Origin: Pseudomonadota bacterium
Lineage (GTDB): Bacteria > Myxococcota_A > Polyangia > Polyangiales > Polyangiaceae
Length of the DNA stretch: 32,490 nucleotides
Assembly: GCA_023402175.1 (NCBI GenBank)
Contig: JAEXCN010000417.1
Location: 1 to 32,490, forward strand
Reading direction: 5' to 3'
Shown: piece by piece, positions 7,942 to 15,855 of the stretch
Layout of the letters: each line of letters opens with the position of its first letter
Position numbering within the stretch: the stretch's first letter is position 1
The notes under the pieces: model-generated
Seen by the model: only the letters and a program-made list of their open reading frames with translations
Databases searched by the model: none
Told to the model about the DNA's origin: nothing
Made by a program: the position numbers and the translations under genes

Positions 7942-8672
7942 GCCGGCTCGTCACAGGCCTCCAGCCCGTACGCGAAGCCATCCGGGTCCACGGAGAGCGC
8001 CTCGAGCGCGTGCTCGTCGAGGAGCGAGGTGGCCCGCAGATCGAGGCCGTCGCGCGCTTCGCGACCGATCGCGGCGCAACCGTGGTTCGCGTCTCGCGCG
8101 GCGAGCTCGATCGTGCATCGAAGGGCGCACGCCACCAAGGCGCGATCGCGTACGCGCCCGACCTCGCGCTCGTCTCGATCGACGAGCTCGCGAAGGATCT
8201 GTCGCCCGAGGCCGTCATCGTCGCGCTCGACGAGATCGAAGATCCGCAGAACTTCGGCGCGGTCATCCGTTCCGCCGTCGCTCTCGGAGCAGCCGCCATC
8301 GTCTGGCCCGAGCATCACGCCGCGCCGCTCTCGCCCGCGACGTTTCGCGCGTCCGCGGGAGCCGTCGAACATGCGCGCCTCTGTCGCGTGAGCGCGCTGC
8401 CGTCTGCGCTCGATCGCCTGCGTGAGGCGGGCGCGACCGTCGTCGGCCTCGATGCGAACGCCGAGAAGGACCTTCGTGAAGTCAGCGCCGATGGTCCGTT
8501 CGTGCTCGTGATCGGTGCGGAAGGAAAAGGTCTCCGCAAGCCCGTGAAGCGCGCGTGCACCGAGCTCGCGCGCCTGCCGATGACGGGCGTGCTCGATTCG
8601 CTGAACGCGTCGGTCGCGGGCGGCATCGCGCTCTACGAGCTCCTTCGGCGCCGGCCTCCCGCGAAGCCCTGA
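7938..8672 (+). CDS. rlmB: 23S rRNA (guanosine-2251-2'-O)-methyltransferase, RlmB/TrmH (SpoU) family
   Basis: The 244-aa protein has an N-terminal L30e-like RNA-binding domain (about residues 3-75, with HQGAIAYAP) and a C-terminal SPOUT methyltransferase domain with a trefoil knot. The three SpoU motifs are present: DEIEDPQNFGAVIRSA (98-113), LVIGAEGKGL, and LDSLNASVAGGIALYEL near the end. Proteins of this build methylate the 2'-O of G2251 in the 23S rRNA P loop; related enzymes in the family act on other RNA sites, so the exact target is inferred. The GTG start overlaps the pyrF stop by four bases. A weak 5-bp inverted repeat shortly after the stop is the only possible end signal. Confidence 0.92.
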   Translation: MSRLVTGLQPVREAIRVHGERLERVLVEERGGPQIEAVARFATDRGATVVRVSRGELDRASKGARHQGAIAYAPDLALVSIDELAKDLSPEAVIVALDEIEDPQNFGAVIRSAVALGAAAIVWPEHHAAPLSPATFRASAGAVEHARLCRVSALPSALDRLREAGATVVGLDANAEKDLREVSADGPFVLVIGAEGKGLRKPVKRACTELARLPMTGVLDSLNASVAGGIALYELLRRRPPAKP

Positions 8673-8854
8673 GCGCGAGACCCCGCCGGTCTGCGTGGCC
8701 ATGTGCGCCTGAGTGGGACGCACACACACCAAAGCTGGATTGCGAGCGCACCGGTCGGAACGTCCCCAGATCGACGGATTTCGCGCAGTTGGCTCCGTTT
8801 CTCGTCCTCGGAGACCCCGATCGAGGCTGGCACCGCTGCTGCTGAAGCGGGGCC

Positions 8855-10822
8855 ATGCGCTCATCTTCGCTTGGTCTCCTCGCTCTTTCCCTCATCGCGT
8901 GCGGCGTCTCTCAGGAGGCTGTTCAATCCTCCGAGGCGGCGCACACCGAAGGGGAACTGATATGGAGCAACGATCCGTACGCTTGGCAGGAGATCACGCA
9001 GTCCGAGATCGATCCGGCGCTCGGCGAGAGGACGGCGCCGCCGAGCCATCCCGTTACAGTGCGCCTGCAGGCGTGGGTCGATCGCTTCGACGGCGTAGTT
9101 CGCAAGCTCGTTCGCGAGAGGACGGGCCAGGTGCTCGTCGCGCCGAAGCCGAACGTTCGCCTCGTCGCCGATCCCACGGTCAACGCGTACGTCATGGGCC
9201 TGCCGGTCTGCGTTGCGAAGGCGCCCGCACCAGCTCCCGGAACGTATCCGCTGCTCGTGTTCTTGGCGCCGCAGGACCTCACGGTGAGCCCGGACGGCTT
9301 CTGCGTCGAGCCCATTGGATGGCCGGCCGCGCCGGCGCCCATCGATTGGCTGAATCGCGTCGGCGGGCTACCGATCCGCCAGAACAACGACGCGATCGTC
9401 GTCGGCTACGACGATCAGAACGGGCTCCGCGCTGCAGGGATCGCAAGCATCGCGAGCATCTCGCTCGTGAACGTCAACGCCGGACTCGTCGCCGAGCTCT
9501 CCGAGAAATCGGCCGCGGTCGTCTTGGCGCACGAGCTCGGCCACTACTACCGGAGCCACTCGGCGACGGCGTCCGCGCATCGCTACGACTTCTGGTACGA
9601 CCGCGATCGTCACCTGCCCGAACGCCCGGAGCCGGTCGCCAACCAGGCGGCCTACCGCTTCCAGTACGAGCAGCTCAAACTCCCGCGCTTCCTCGTCCCG
9701 GGACAGAACCACCATCCGCGATTGGGCTCGACGCTCGTCGCCTGGGCGAAGGACATCAAGACCTGGCCGGGTCACGCCTGTGAGCCCGTGCAGAAGCTCG
9801 TCGCGAGCTGGCCCGCCGGGCTGAAGGCCGAGCTTTCGATGGAGACCGCCTCGCGCGATCTGAGCGGAGCGGCGCGGCGCGCCTATCTCGAGCTCGAGGT
9901 GAATGCTGCACACTGCATCGATACCCTCCGGCTGACGGATGCCGCAGCGACGACGGACAAGTGGGCGACCAACGAAGTCTCCCGCCAGTGGTTCGTCGAC
10001 CGCATCGCCTCGCCGCTCCGCCAATCGCTCGGGGACACGGACCTCTCTGCCCCGACGTTGAAAGGGCTCGTCGAGGCGCTCACGACGAGGGCGAAGGCGG
10101 TGGACGCCGAGGGTCCCGCGTTCCTCCAGCGACTCGAGCAGAATCAGATCGGCCTCTACACCAGCGAGCAAGAGGCCGACGACATCTCGATGGAGCTGGC
10201 ACTGCGTGTCGGACTCGACGTAAAGGACGTGTTTGCAAGCTACACGGATCTGATGCGGTACGTGGAGAAGGTCAGTCAGCCCGAAGCATTCGAGGAGGCG
10301 AACAACTCACTCTCCTCGGCCGAATGCGAAGCCCTCCTCGCGAACGGCTTCAAACAGGGTGGGCGCGACGTGCATGTTCCGCTCGGTACGCTCGAAGACC
10401 CGCACCACGCGCTCTGTTACCGCCTGTACAACCTGTATCGAGAGAGCGAGGCGCATCGGTACATTCCCGGTCCGCTCGACATCCCGAACGCGACGCAGCC
10501 GTGGAGCGAGCTCCAGAAGCAGGCGCTCGACTTGCTCGACCCGACGGAGCCGTCGACCCCGCCGCAGCCAGGTAAATCCGGCGCCGACGAGCCGCCGTCG
10601 GCCGAGGAGCCGTCGCCTGCGGAGCCGCCGGTCGGCGACGAAGACCCGGCGACCGGAGGAGAGCCCGCCGCGTCGCCGACGCCGGAAACGACGACGTCAT
10701 CGTCGACAGGATGCAGCGCGGCACCGGGCGTCGCATCGTCGAGCACGGTTGCCCCGTTCGTGGTCGGCCTTGCCGGTCTCTTCGCGCTCCGGATGCGGCG
10801 CAAGAAGCCGGCGAAGGAGTAA
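8855..10822 (+). CDS. Secreted M48-like zinc metalloprotease lipoprotein with a MYXO-CTERM-like tail
   Basis: The 655-aa product starts with a lipoprotein signal (LALSLIAC, Cys16). The zinc site HELGH is at residues 226-230 in VVLAHELGHYYRSHS, and SEQEADDISMELA much later offers the third zinc ligand (the first Glu of EQEAD or the next), the arrangement of M48 and related gluzincins. The C-terminal segment is Pro/Glu-rich from about residue 570. It is followed by GCSAAPG, a hydrophobic stretch and the basic end RMRRKKPAKE, which is the layout of the MYXO-CTERM sorting signal. The predicted place is the cell envelope or surface. Substrate is unknown. Having both an N-terminal lipobox and a C-terminal sorting tail is unusual. 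The 182 bases before the gene contain no visible feature. Confidence 0.85.
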   Translation: MRSSSLGLLALSLIACGVSQEAVQSSEAAHTEGELIWSNDPYAWQEITQSEIDPALGERTAPPSHPVTVRLQAWVDRFDGVVRKLVRERTGQVLVAPKPNVRLVADPTVNAYVMGLPVCVAKAPAPAPGTYPLLVFLAPQDLTVSPDGFCVEPIGWPAAPAPIDWLNRVGGLPIRQNNDAIVVGYDDQNGLRAAGIASIASISLVNVNAGLVAELSEKSAAVVLAHELGHYYRSHSATASAHRYDFWYDRDRHLPERPEPVANQAAYRFQYEQLKLPRFLVPGQNHHPRLGSTLVAWAKDIKTWPGHACEPVQKLVASWPAGLKAELSMETASRDLSGAARRAYLELEVNAAHCIDTLRLTDAAATTDKWATNEVSRQWFVDRIASPLRQSLGDTDLSAPTLKGLVEALTTRAKAVDAEGPAFLQRLEQNQIGLYTSEQEADDISMELALRVGLDVKDVFASYTDLMRYVEKVSQPEAFEEANNSLSSAECEALLANGFKQGGRDVHVPLGTLEDPHHALCYRLYNLYRESEAHRYIPGPLDIPNATQPWSELQKQALDLLDPTEPSTPPQPGKSGADEPPSAEEPSPAEPPVGDEDPATGGEPAASPTPETTTSSSTGCSAAPGVASSSTVAPFVVGLAGLFALRMRRKKPAKE

Positions 10823-10889
10823 CGAGCGCGCTGCCGGTCAGGCGCTGGTCACGCGGACCATGGCGCGCGACGTTGTATGCTCGCGCGCC

Positions 10890-11654
10890 ATGAGCGTGCG
10901 AATCGAGAGAAGCGGTCCAGTCACGACGATCGTCCTGGCGCGCCCCGCGGTGAAGAACGCCGTCGATCGAACGACCGCCGATGCGCTGTCGGCGGCGTTT
11001 CGTGAGCTCGACGCTGACCCCGCTACGAGCGTCGGTGTGCTCTACGGCGAAGGCGGGACCTTCTGCGCCGGGGCCGATCTCGCCGCGTTCTCGCGCGGTG
11101 AAGGCAATCGGCTCGCGCCCGACGGCGATGCTCCGCTCGGACCGTCGCGGATGCTCCTTTCGAAGCCGATGATCGCGGCAGTCGAAGGACACGCCGTCGC
11201 CGGCGGTCTCGAGCTGGCGCTGCTCTGCGATCTACGCGTCGCCGACGAGACGGCCGTGTTCGGCGTCTTCTGCCGGCGCTTCGGCGTACCGCTCATCGAC
11301 GGCGGGACCGTGCGCCTGCCTCGCCTGATCGGCCTCTCTCGCGCGCTCGACATGATCCTCACGGGTCGTCCGGTCGCGGCGCGCGAGGCGCTCGAGATGG
11401 GCCTGGCGAACCGTGTGGTGCCGACCGGCGAAGCGCGCAGGACGGCCGAGGAGCTCGCGGCAACGATCGCGCAGTTCCCTCAAATGACGATGCGGGGCGA
11501 TCGCAAGAGCGCGTACGCGTCGATGGGCATGAGCCTCGACGCGGCGCTCGCGAACGAGTTCGCCATCGGAATGGAGTCCCTCGCCAGCGGTGAGGCCGTG
11601 CGTGGAGCAACGGCGTTCACCGCGGGCAAGGGTCGCCACGGAAGCTTCGGCTGA
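10890..11654 (+). CDS. Crotonase/enoyl-CoA hydratase family protein
   Basis: I chose ATG 10890 because MSVRIERSGPVTTIVLARP matches the usual start of the fold; the frame is open upstream inside the previous gene. The 254-aa product has the oxyanion-hole strings FCAGADLAAF (58-67) and GHAVAGGLELALLCD (100-114). Members bind acyl-CoA and perform hydration, isomerisation, hydrolysis or related chemistry. Of the two glutamates used by enoyl-CoA hydratase, the first is present (Glu108 in GGLE), while the second, expected in FGxPE, is replaced by Cys128 in FGVFCRR. It may therefore not be a true hydratase. It converges with the TetR-family gene, with only seven bases between the two stops; that regulator could control fatty-acid related genes, but this is only positional. 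Confidence 0.9.
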   Translation: MSVRIERSGPVTTIVLARPAVKNAVDRTTADALSAAFRELDADPATSVGVLYGEGGTFCAGADLAAFSRGEGNRLAPDGDAPLGPSRMLLSKPMIAAVEGHAVAGGLELALLCDLRVADETAVFGVFCRRFGVPLIDGGTVRLPRLIGLSRALDMILTGRPVAAREALEMGLANRVVPTGEARRTAEELAATIAQFPQMTMRGDRKSAYASMGMSLDAALANEFAIGMESLASGEAVRGATAFTAGKGRHGSFG

Positions 11655-11661
11655 AGACGCG

Positions 11662-12324
11662 CTACGTCTTCGCCGCGAGCAGCAGCGTGCGGATCTGATC
11701 GCGAACCGCGCGCCGGCGCTCGTCGATGAAGGGACCATCGAACGGCGGCTTGCCGACGAAGCCCTCGACCGTGCGATCGATGACGAACGGGATGAAATAC
11801 AGACCCAGCAGGCTGATCACGAGATGCTGGGGATCGAGCTCGCTCTTGAAGATGCCTTCTCGCTGCCCCGCTCGAGTGAACTCGACGGATGCATCGAGCA
11901 CACCCCGGATCGTCGTCGCGAGCTGGTCGCGCATGACCGGCCCCCAGTCCATGGCCTCACGCATCAGCAGACGCGCGGCGTGCGGATGCCCGCCGAGCAT
12001 GCCCGTGATCGCGTCGGTCAGCGCGTCGAGGCGTTCGACGAGCGATCCTTCGGCCTTCGCGGCGCTCCGGATCGCTGCCTCGACTCCCTCGAGCAGCTGC
12101 GAGAGGACGGTCGTGTACAGAACGTCCTTCGACTCGAAGTGATGGAACAAGGACGCCTTGCGGAGCCCGACGCGCTCCGCGAGATCGCCCATGCTCGTCC
12201 CTTCGTAGCCACGTTCGGCAAACAGCCGCGTCGCTTCGGCCACGATCTCTTCTTTGCGGAGCCTCTTCCGCTTCCGAAGAACCGGAGCTCGTTGCTGCGG
12301 CGTTTCCTCCCCCCCGGCGGTCAC
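11662..12324 (-). CDS. TetR/AcrR-family transcriptional regulator
   Basis: The 220-aa protein has an N-terminal helix-turn-helix at about residues 22-70 (KEEIVAEATRLFAERGYEGT, then LAERVGLRKASLFHHFESK). A helical ligand-binding domain of the usual length follows. Such proteins are dimeric repressors released by small molecules, often acyl-CoA or lipophilic compounds. The start is a GTG at 12324 whose bases overlap the TGA of the DUF4388 gene (GTGA), so it is translationally coupled to that gene. The ligand and targets cannot be read from the sequence; the convergent crotonase gene and its own operon are candidates. Confidence 0.92.
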   Translation of the reverse strand: MTAGGEETPQQRAPVLRKRKRLRKEEIVAEATRLFAERGYEGTSMGDLAERVGLRKASLFHHFESKDVLYTTVLSQLLEGVEAAIRSAAKAEGSLVERLDALTDAITGMLGGHPHAARLLMREAMDWGPVMRDQLATTIRGVLDASVEFTRAGQREGIFKSELDPQHLVISLLGLYFIPFVIDRTVEGFVGKPPFDGPFIDERRRAVRDQIRTLLLAAKT

Positions 12325-13577
12325 GCGACGCCCCTCGAGAAGGGCGCTTCGAGAAGCGGCCGGACCGGCTTCAAAACGTCCATCACCTGCGCCATCAAGC
12401 TCGATTGCTGATCGCGCGAGAGAAGGGACTCGGCCTGGAACAGCGCGAATCCGACGTAGTCGTTCATGAGACCCACCAGCCAGGCATCTGGGTCTTCGCC
12501 GGCGAGCGCCGCGATGTTGCTGGCGATGCGATTTGGTTTGAGTGTCCCGTCCGCGAGCGGACCGGCTCCCATGAATAGCGGGTCATAGATTCCCCCTCCC
12601 GTTGCAAACCTGGAAAGACCGTCTCTCAACTCTCCCCCTCTTCCTGCCCCGTCACATCGCTCGTGGATCGCAGCGAGTGCAGGGTTGAACGTCTCGACGA
12701 TCGCCTCCGGCCCGCGTGGCCGAGGGGCGACGACGAACACACAGCCGCTCGAGACGAGCTGGAACGCGCTACGCGTCACCTCGAACTCGAGCTGCCCCAT
12801 CAGCCGACCGATGTCGGCGATGCTTCGCGTCCCGTCGATCTTCGAGAACATCTCGACGAGATCGTCGGGCGGCTTCTTTCCCGGCACCAGCACCGGGATG
12901 AAGTTGTCGTTCGGGATCTTCTCGCGGAAGAAGCGCATCTCGTCCATCCGGCGCGCTGCCTCGATGAGGAGGCCTCCCGCGTTGATGTTGTGCCGGCGGA
13001 TGATGTTCCTCTCGTCGTAGCGATCGAAGAAGTAAAACGATCCCTCGCCGACGTGAATGACGGCGTAGAAGACCTCTTCGACCTGCCGCGCCATCATCGC
13101 GTACAGCTTGTCGGCCGGGACGATCCCGAGATCGATCGCGGTCTCGCCGAGGCGTTTGCCGCTCTCGGTGCTCACCTTGACGATCTTCTCGAGCTCCTCG
13201 CGCGTGATGACGCCAAAGCGGTACAGCGTCTCGCCGAGCCGCTCGTCGGCGACGGTCGTAGACGCGTGGATGATCATCCCGTGATCGAAGGAGATCGATC
13301 GCGTGCCGGCTTCGCCGAGGACGATGAGCTCGCCGGTCCATTGCGATTGCGCGGCCAGCGCGACGATGTCCGAGAGCGCGCCGGGCGTGCGAATCTCGCC
13401 CGCGAGCTTGAGCACGGCATCACCGCCGGTCACGCTGCGCGCGATGATGAGCTCTTTCGGGCTCGGGATCAGGCGCCACTCGCCTGCACGCGGTCGCAAG
13501 AACTGGCTCGCAGAACGACCGACCGGGTGCACGGTCCCGGTTCCGTCGACGCGAAGCAAGTCGTCGCGATCGGACAT
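12321..13577 (-). CDS. DUF4388 domain protein
   Basis: The 418-aa protein starts at ATG 13577. Residues 55-190 match the DUF4388 pattern, with LAALAAQ-like SDIVALAAQSQWTGELIVLG, then FDHGMIIHAST, ERLGETLYRFGVI and KRLGETAIDLGIV repeats, and EEVFYAVIHVGEGSFYFFD. These domains are abundant in delta-class bacteria and occur in signalling proteins. The C-terminal half (200-418) is not recognised. No membrane segment or catalytic motif is seen, so it is probably cytoplasmic. It is transcribed divergently from the MoxR gene across 77 bases and is the first gene of a two-gene unit with the TetR-family regulator. The specific role is unknown. Confidence 0.8.
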   Translation of the reverse strand: MSDRDDLLRVDGTGTVHPVGRSASQFLRPRAGEWRLIPSPKELIIARSVTGGDAVLKLAGEIRTPGALSDIVALAAQSQWTGELIVLGEAGTRSISFDHGMIIHASTTVADERLGETLYRFGVITREELEKIVKVSTESGKRLGETAIDLGIVPADKLYAMMARQVEEVFYAVIHVGEGSFYFFDRYDERNIIRRHNINAGGLLIEAARRMDEMRFFREKIPNDNFIPVLVPGKKPPDDLVEMFSKIDGTRSIADIGRLMGQLEFEVTRSAFQLVSSGCVFVVAPRPRGPEAIVETFNPALAAIHERCDGAGRGGELRDGLSRFATGGGIYDPLFMGAGPLADGTLKPNRIASNIAALAGEDPDAWLVGLMNDYVGFALFQAESLLSRDQQSSLMAQVMDVLKPVRPLLEAPFSRGVA

Positions 13578-13654
13578 CGTCCACTAACCTACCAGAGGGT
13601 TCGCGGGCTTGGGCAGTTTGCGGTTCTCGCAGATGGCGCCTAGAAAGGGGCTCG

Positions 13655-14605
13655 ATGTCGCCGACGACGGCACCCAAGCCATCCCCCCTGGAGCACAGCG
13701 AAGGTTCGGTGCCGAGCTCGCCCGAAGCGCTCGAAAAGGCGCTCGCCCGCACCTACATCGCCGACCGCCGGACTGCGCTCGCTGCCTGGCTCGCGCTGAC
13801 GCTCGGCCGTCCCCTTCTTCTCGAGGGACCGGCTGGCGTCGGCAAGACCGACCTCGCCCGCGCGCTCGCCGAGACGCTCGGCCGTTCGCTCGTGCGTCTG
13901 CAGTGTTACGAGGGCCTCGATGAGGCCAAGGCGCTCTACGAGTGGGACTACGCGAAGCAGATGCTCTACACGCAGCTTCTCCGCGACACGGTCTCGCGCG
14001 ACGCGATGGCTGGCACGCCGATCGCCGAAGCGGTCGAGCGCCTCGCAGGCGCCGAGGCAGCCTTCTTCGGGAAGCGCTTCCTGATCTCCCGTCCCCTCTT
14101 GACCGCGCTCGAGAGCGAGCGGCCCGTCGTCTTGCTCATCGACGAGGTCGACCGCGCCGACCCCGAGTTCGAAGCCTTCCTCCTCGAGATCCTGGCCGAG
14201 AACCAGGTGACGATCCCCGAGCTCGGGACGATCCGCGCAAACCACCCGCCCCTCGTACTCCTCACGACGAACGCGACGCGCGACATGACGGACGCCTTGC
14301 GCCGCCGCTGTCTCCACTCGTTCCTCGATTACCCGCCGCCCTCGCGCGAGCTTGCGATCCTCGAGCTTCGCGTCCCGGGCATCGCAAAAGACCTCTCCGA
14401 GGCGCTGGTCGCCTTCGTTCACGCCGTCCGCAAGCTCGCGCTACGCAAGCACCCGTCGATCTCCGAGACGATCGACTGGGCGCGTGCCCTCCTCGCGCTC
14501 GGCGCGAGCGCGCTCGACAAGGAGCTCGTCGGCTCGACGCTAGGCGCTCTCCTCAAGCACGAAGAGGATCGCGAGAAGGTCCTCGCCGCAAACCTCGCCC
14601 GCTAA
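13655..14605 (+). CDS. MoxR-family AAA+ ATPase (CoxD-like)
   Basis: The 316-aa protein starts at ATG 13655 just after AAAGGGG. Walker A is GPAGVGKT (58-65), Walker B is LLIDEVD (160-166), sensor 1 is Asn206 in TTNATRD, and arginine-finger candidates are Arg216-218. The string QCYEGLDEAKALYEWDYAKQ (83-102) is typical of the CoxD-like branch. MoxR ATPases act as chaperones that insert cofactors or assemble complexes, normally with a VWA-domain partner encoded next door. No VWA gene is present here: the downstream neighbour is the inverted-repeat element and then genes on the opposite strand. The partner is therefore elsewhere or lost. Confidence 0.92.
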   Translation: MSPTTAPKPSPLEHSEGSVPSSPEALEKALARTYIADRRTALAAWLALTLGRPLLLEGPAGVGKTDLARALAETLGRSLVRLQCYEGLDEAKALYEWDYAKQMLYTQLLRDTVSRDAMAGTPIAEAVERLAGAEAAFFGKRFLISRPLLTALESERPVVLLIDEVDRADPEFEAFLLEILAENQVTIPELGTIRANHPPLVLLTTNATRDMTDALRRRCLHSFLDYPPPSRELAILELRVPGIAKDLSEALVAFVHAVRKLALRKHPSISETIDWARALLALGASALDKELVGSTLGALLKHEEDREKVLAANLAR

Positions 14606-14773
14606 CTCCCTCGCTCACCTTCCGTCGCTTGGCCGAACAGACACCGTCACCTTGCCGGCATGGTCGGTCACTGCCGAGGAGATGCGAGCGCCGAGAGGGG
14701 GAAAGGGAGCGGGATGGCCTGGCGCGGACAGGACATGGGCATATCTGCTCGGGAGTTGCTGACTGCGCGCTTT
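14606..14773. other. Spacer between the MoxR gene and element 2
   Basis: These 168 bases follow the MoxR stop and lead into the left terminus of element 2. They include a purine-rich stretch at about 14690-14715 (CGAGAGGGGGAAAGGGAGCG) that loosely resembles the inner part of the element termini. I see no gene. With element 2 and the following 99 bases this makes a gene-free stretch of 794 bases. Confidence 0.4.
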
Positions 14774-15300
14774 GAGAAGAGATTTACAGGGAGACAGGGG
14801 GAACGGGGAGCCGAGAGGGAGAGGTCCTTCGTTCGATTTCGACCTGACCCCTCGTCGGGCCCTCACGAAAAACGTGAACCGCTCGCTTCGCGAGCGGTTC
14901 ACGTTTCGTTCGGAAAGGAAGATCTCAGTTCCGAGCGGCATCATCGTTCCGCAAACGGTGCGCTCTCCAAGCTTCGTCCCGAGACCTTCGGGAGGAGGCG
15001 AGTGGCTGGACGAGCCCTATCGATACGACGGCGGCATCGACACGCCGATTCGGCGCGCTCCTGCAAGCGTCGGTACGCGCCTGCGACGCCATGCGGGCCG
15101 CTCTCTCCGTCCGAGTCGTGCAGCCGGCAAGGACGCGAGTGCCTTGAACAACGACCTGCCAGGTCGCATCAGAGGCTCAAATTTTGCGAGCAAAACGTGC
15201 AGCGTTTTGTGAGCGCCGACGAGGGTCCAGGTCGGAACCGAAGCAGGGCCCCCCTCCCTCTGATCTCCCTGTCGCCCTGTCTCCCTGTAAATCTCTCCTC
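14774..15300. mobile_element. Element 2: 527-bp MITE-like inverted-repeat element
   Basis: Positions 14779-14799 (GAGATTTACAGGGAGACAGG plus one G) are the exact reverse complement of 15275-15295, with imperfect pairing extending a few bases outward. The right arm, read in reverse complement, matches the left arm of element 1 over about 130 bp, including the GACCTGG-CCTCGT-GGCGCTC block and the CAAAACG-CGTTTTG hairpin (15191-15209). Element 2 therefore lies in the opposite orientation. Its left arm carries a different, very stable hairpin at 14870-14906 (17-bp stem AAACGTGAACCGCTCGC, loop TTC). No transposase and no target-site duplication are seen. Like element 1 it lies between the 3' ends of convergent genes. 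Confidence 0.7.
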
Positions 15301-15357
15301 GAGAAGCAGTGACAGCAGTCGATAGAGACTAGAAGTCAGACCAAAGGAGCGTGTGCA

Positions 15358-15383
15358 GCGCCGCCGCGCAAAGGACGCGGCGC
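15358..15383 (-). terminator. GC-rich hairpin after the bactofilin gene
   Basis: GCGCCGC at 15358-15364 pairs with GCGGCGC at 15377-15383, 17 bases beyond the bactofilin stop. There is no T-run, so assignment as a terminator rests on position and stem strength only. Confidence 0.35.
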
Positions 15384-15399
15384 GTGGAGTGGGGGCGAC

Positions 15400-15840
15400 T
15401 CAGCTTTCGGCGGGCGGCGGGACGCTCTTGCCGTTCTCTTGCGACTTGTCGACCAGCTTCTCGCGCACGGGTTGCTCGCCGACTTCGAGCTCGCACTCGC
15501 CGAAGACGACCTGCATCTTCGAGCTCGTCGTCGTCAGCTTCACCTCGAGGGACTTCGCGCGAATGACCGTGTTGTCCTTCACCGACCCGGAGAGCTGCAC
15601 CTTCTCGACGTCGAAGTCACCGGCGATCGCGCCTTCGCTCTTGAGCTCGCCGGCCTTCACCTTGCCCGAGACGGTGCCGCTCGCGGCGACGGTCAGCGAC
15701 GGTGCCTGGATGTCACCTTCGACTCCACCTTTCACGAAGATGGGGCACGTGGACGAAAGGGATCCCTTGAAGGTGGTCCCTTCTTCTACGAGCGTGCGTT
15801 TTTCCGTCGCCGAGCCGATGGGGTTTCTCAGATCGCTCAT
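15400..15840 (-). CDS. Bactofilin (polymer-forming cytoskeletal protein)
   Basis: The 146-aa protein has a central bactofilin core at residues 18-105. It is built of short beta repeats rich in Gly and Val (EEGTTFKGSL, GGVEGDIQAPSLTVAASG, SGKVKAGELKSEG), which stack into a right-handed beta helix. Short disordered ends flank it, with a Pro/Glu/Ser tail. Bactofilins polymerise without nucleotide into filaments that organise the cell envelope, polar proteins or chromosome anchoring. The start at ATG 15840 has a strong GGAGGAG site. It follows the pentapeptide/bactofilin-like gene after 15 bases on the same strand, so the two should be co-expressed and may co-assemble. Confidence 0.92.
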   Translation of the reverse strand: MSDLRNPIGSATEKRTLVEEGTTFKGSLSSTCPIFVKGGVEGDIQAPSLTVAASGTVSGKVKAGELKSEGAIAGDFDVEKVQLSGSVKDNTVIRAKSLEVKLTTTSSKMQVVFGECELEVGEQPVREKLVDKSQENGKSVPPPAES

Positions 15841-15855
15841 AGCCCTCGCTCCTCC

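Noticed and set aside
12663..13643. A 326-codon open frame on the plus strand
   Set aside because: It is antisense to the DUF4388 gene, which has good family motifs; the composition is that of a shadow frame.
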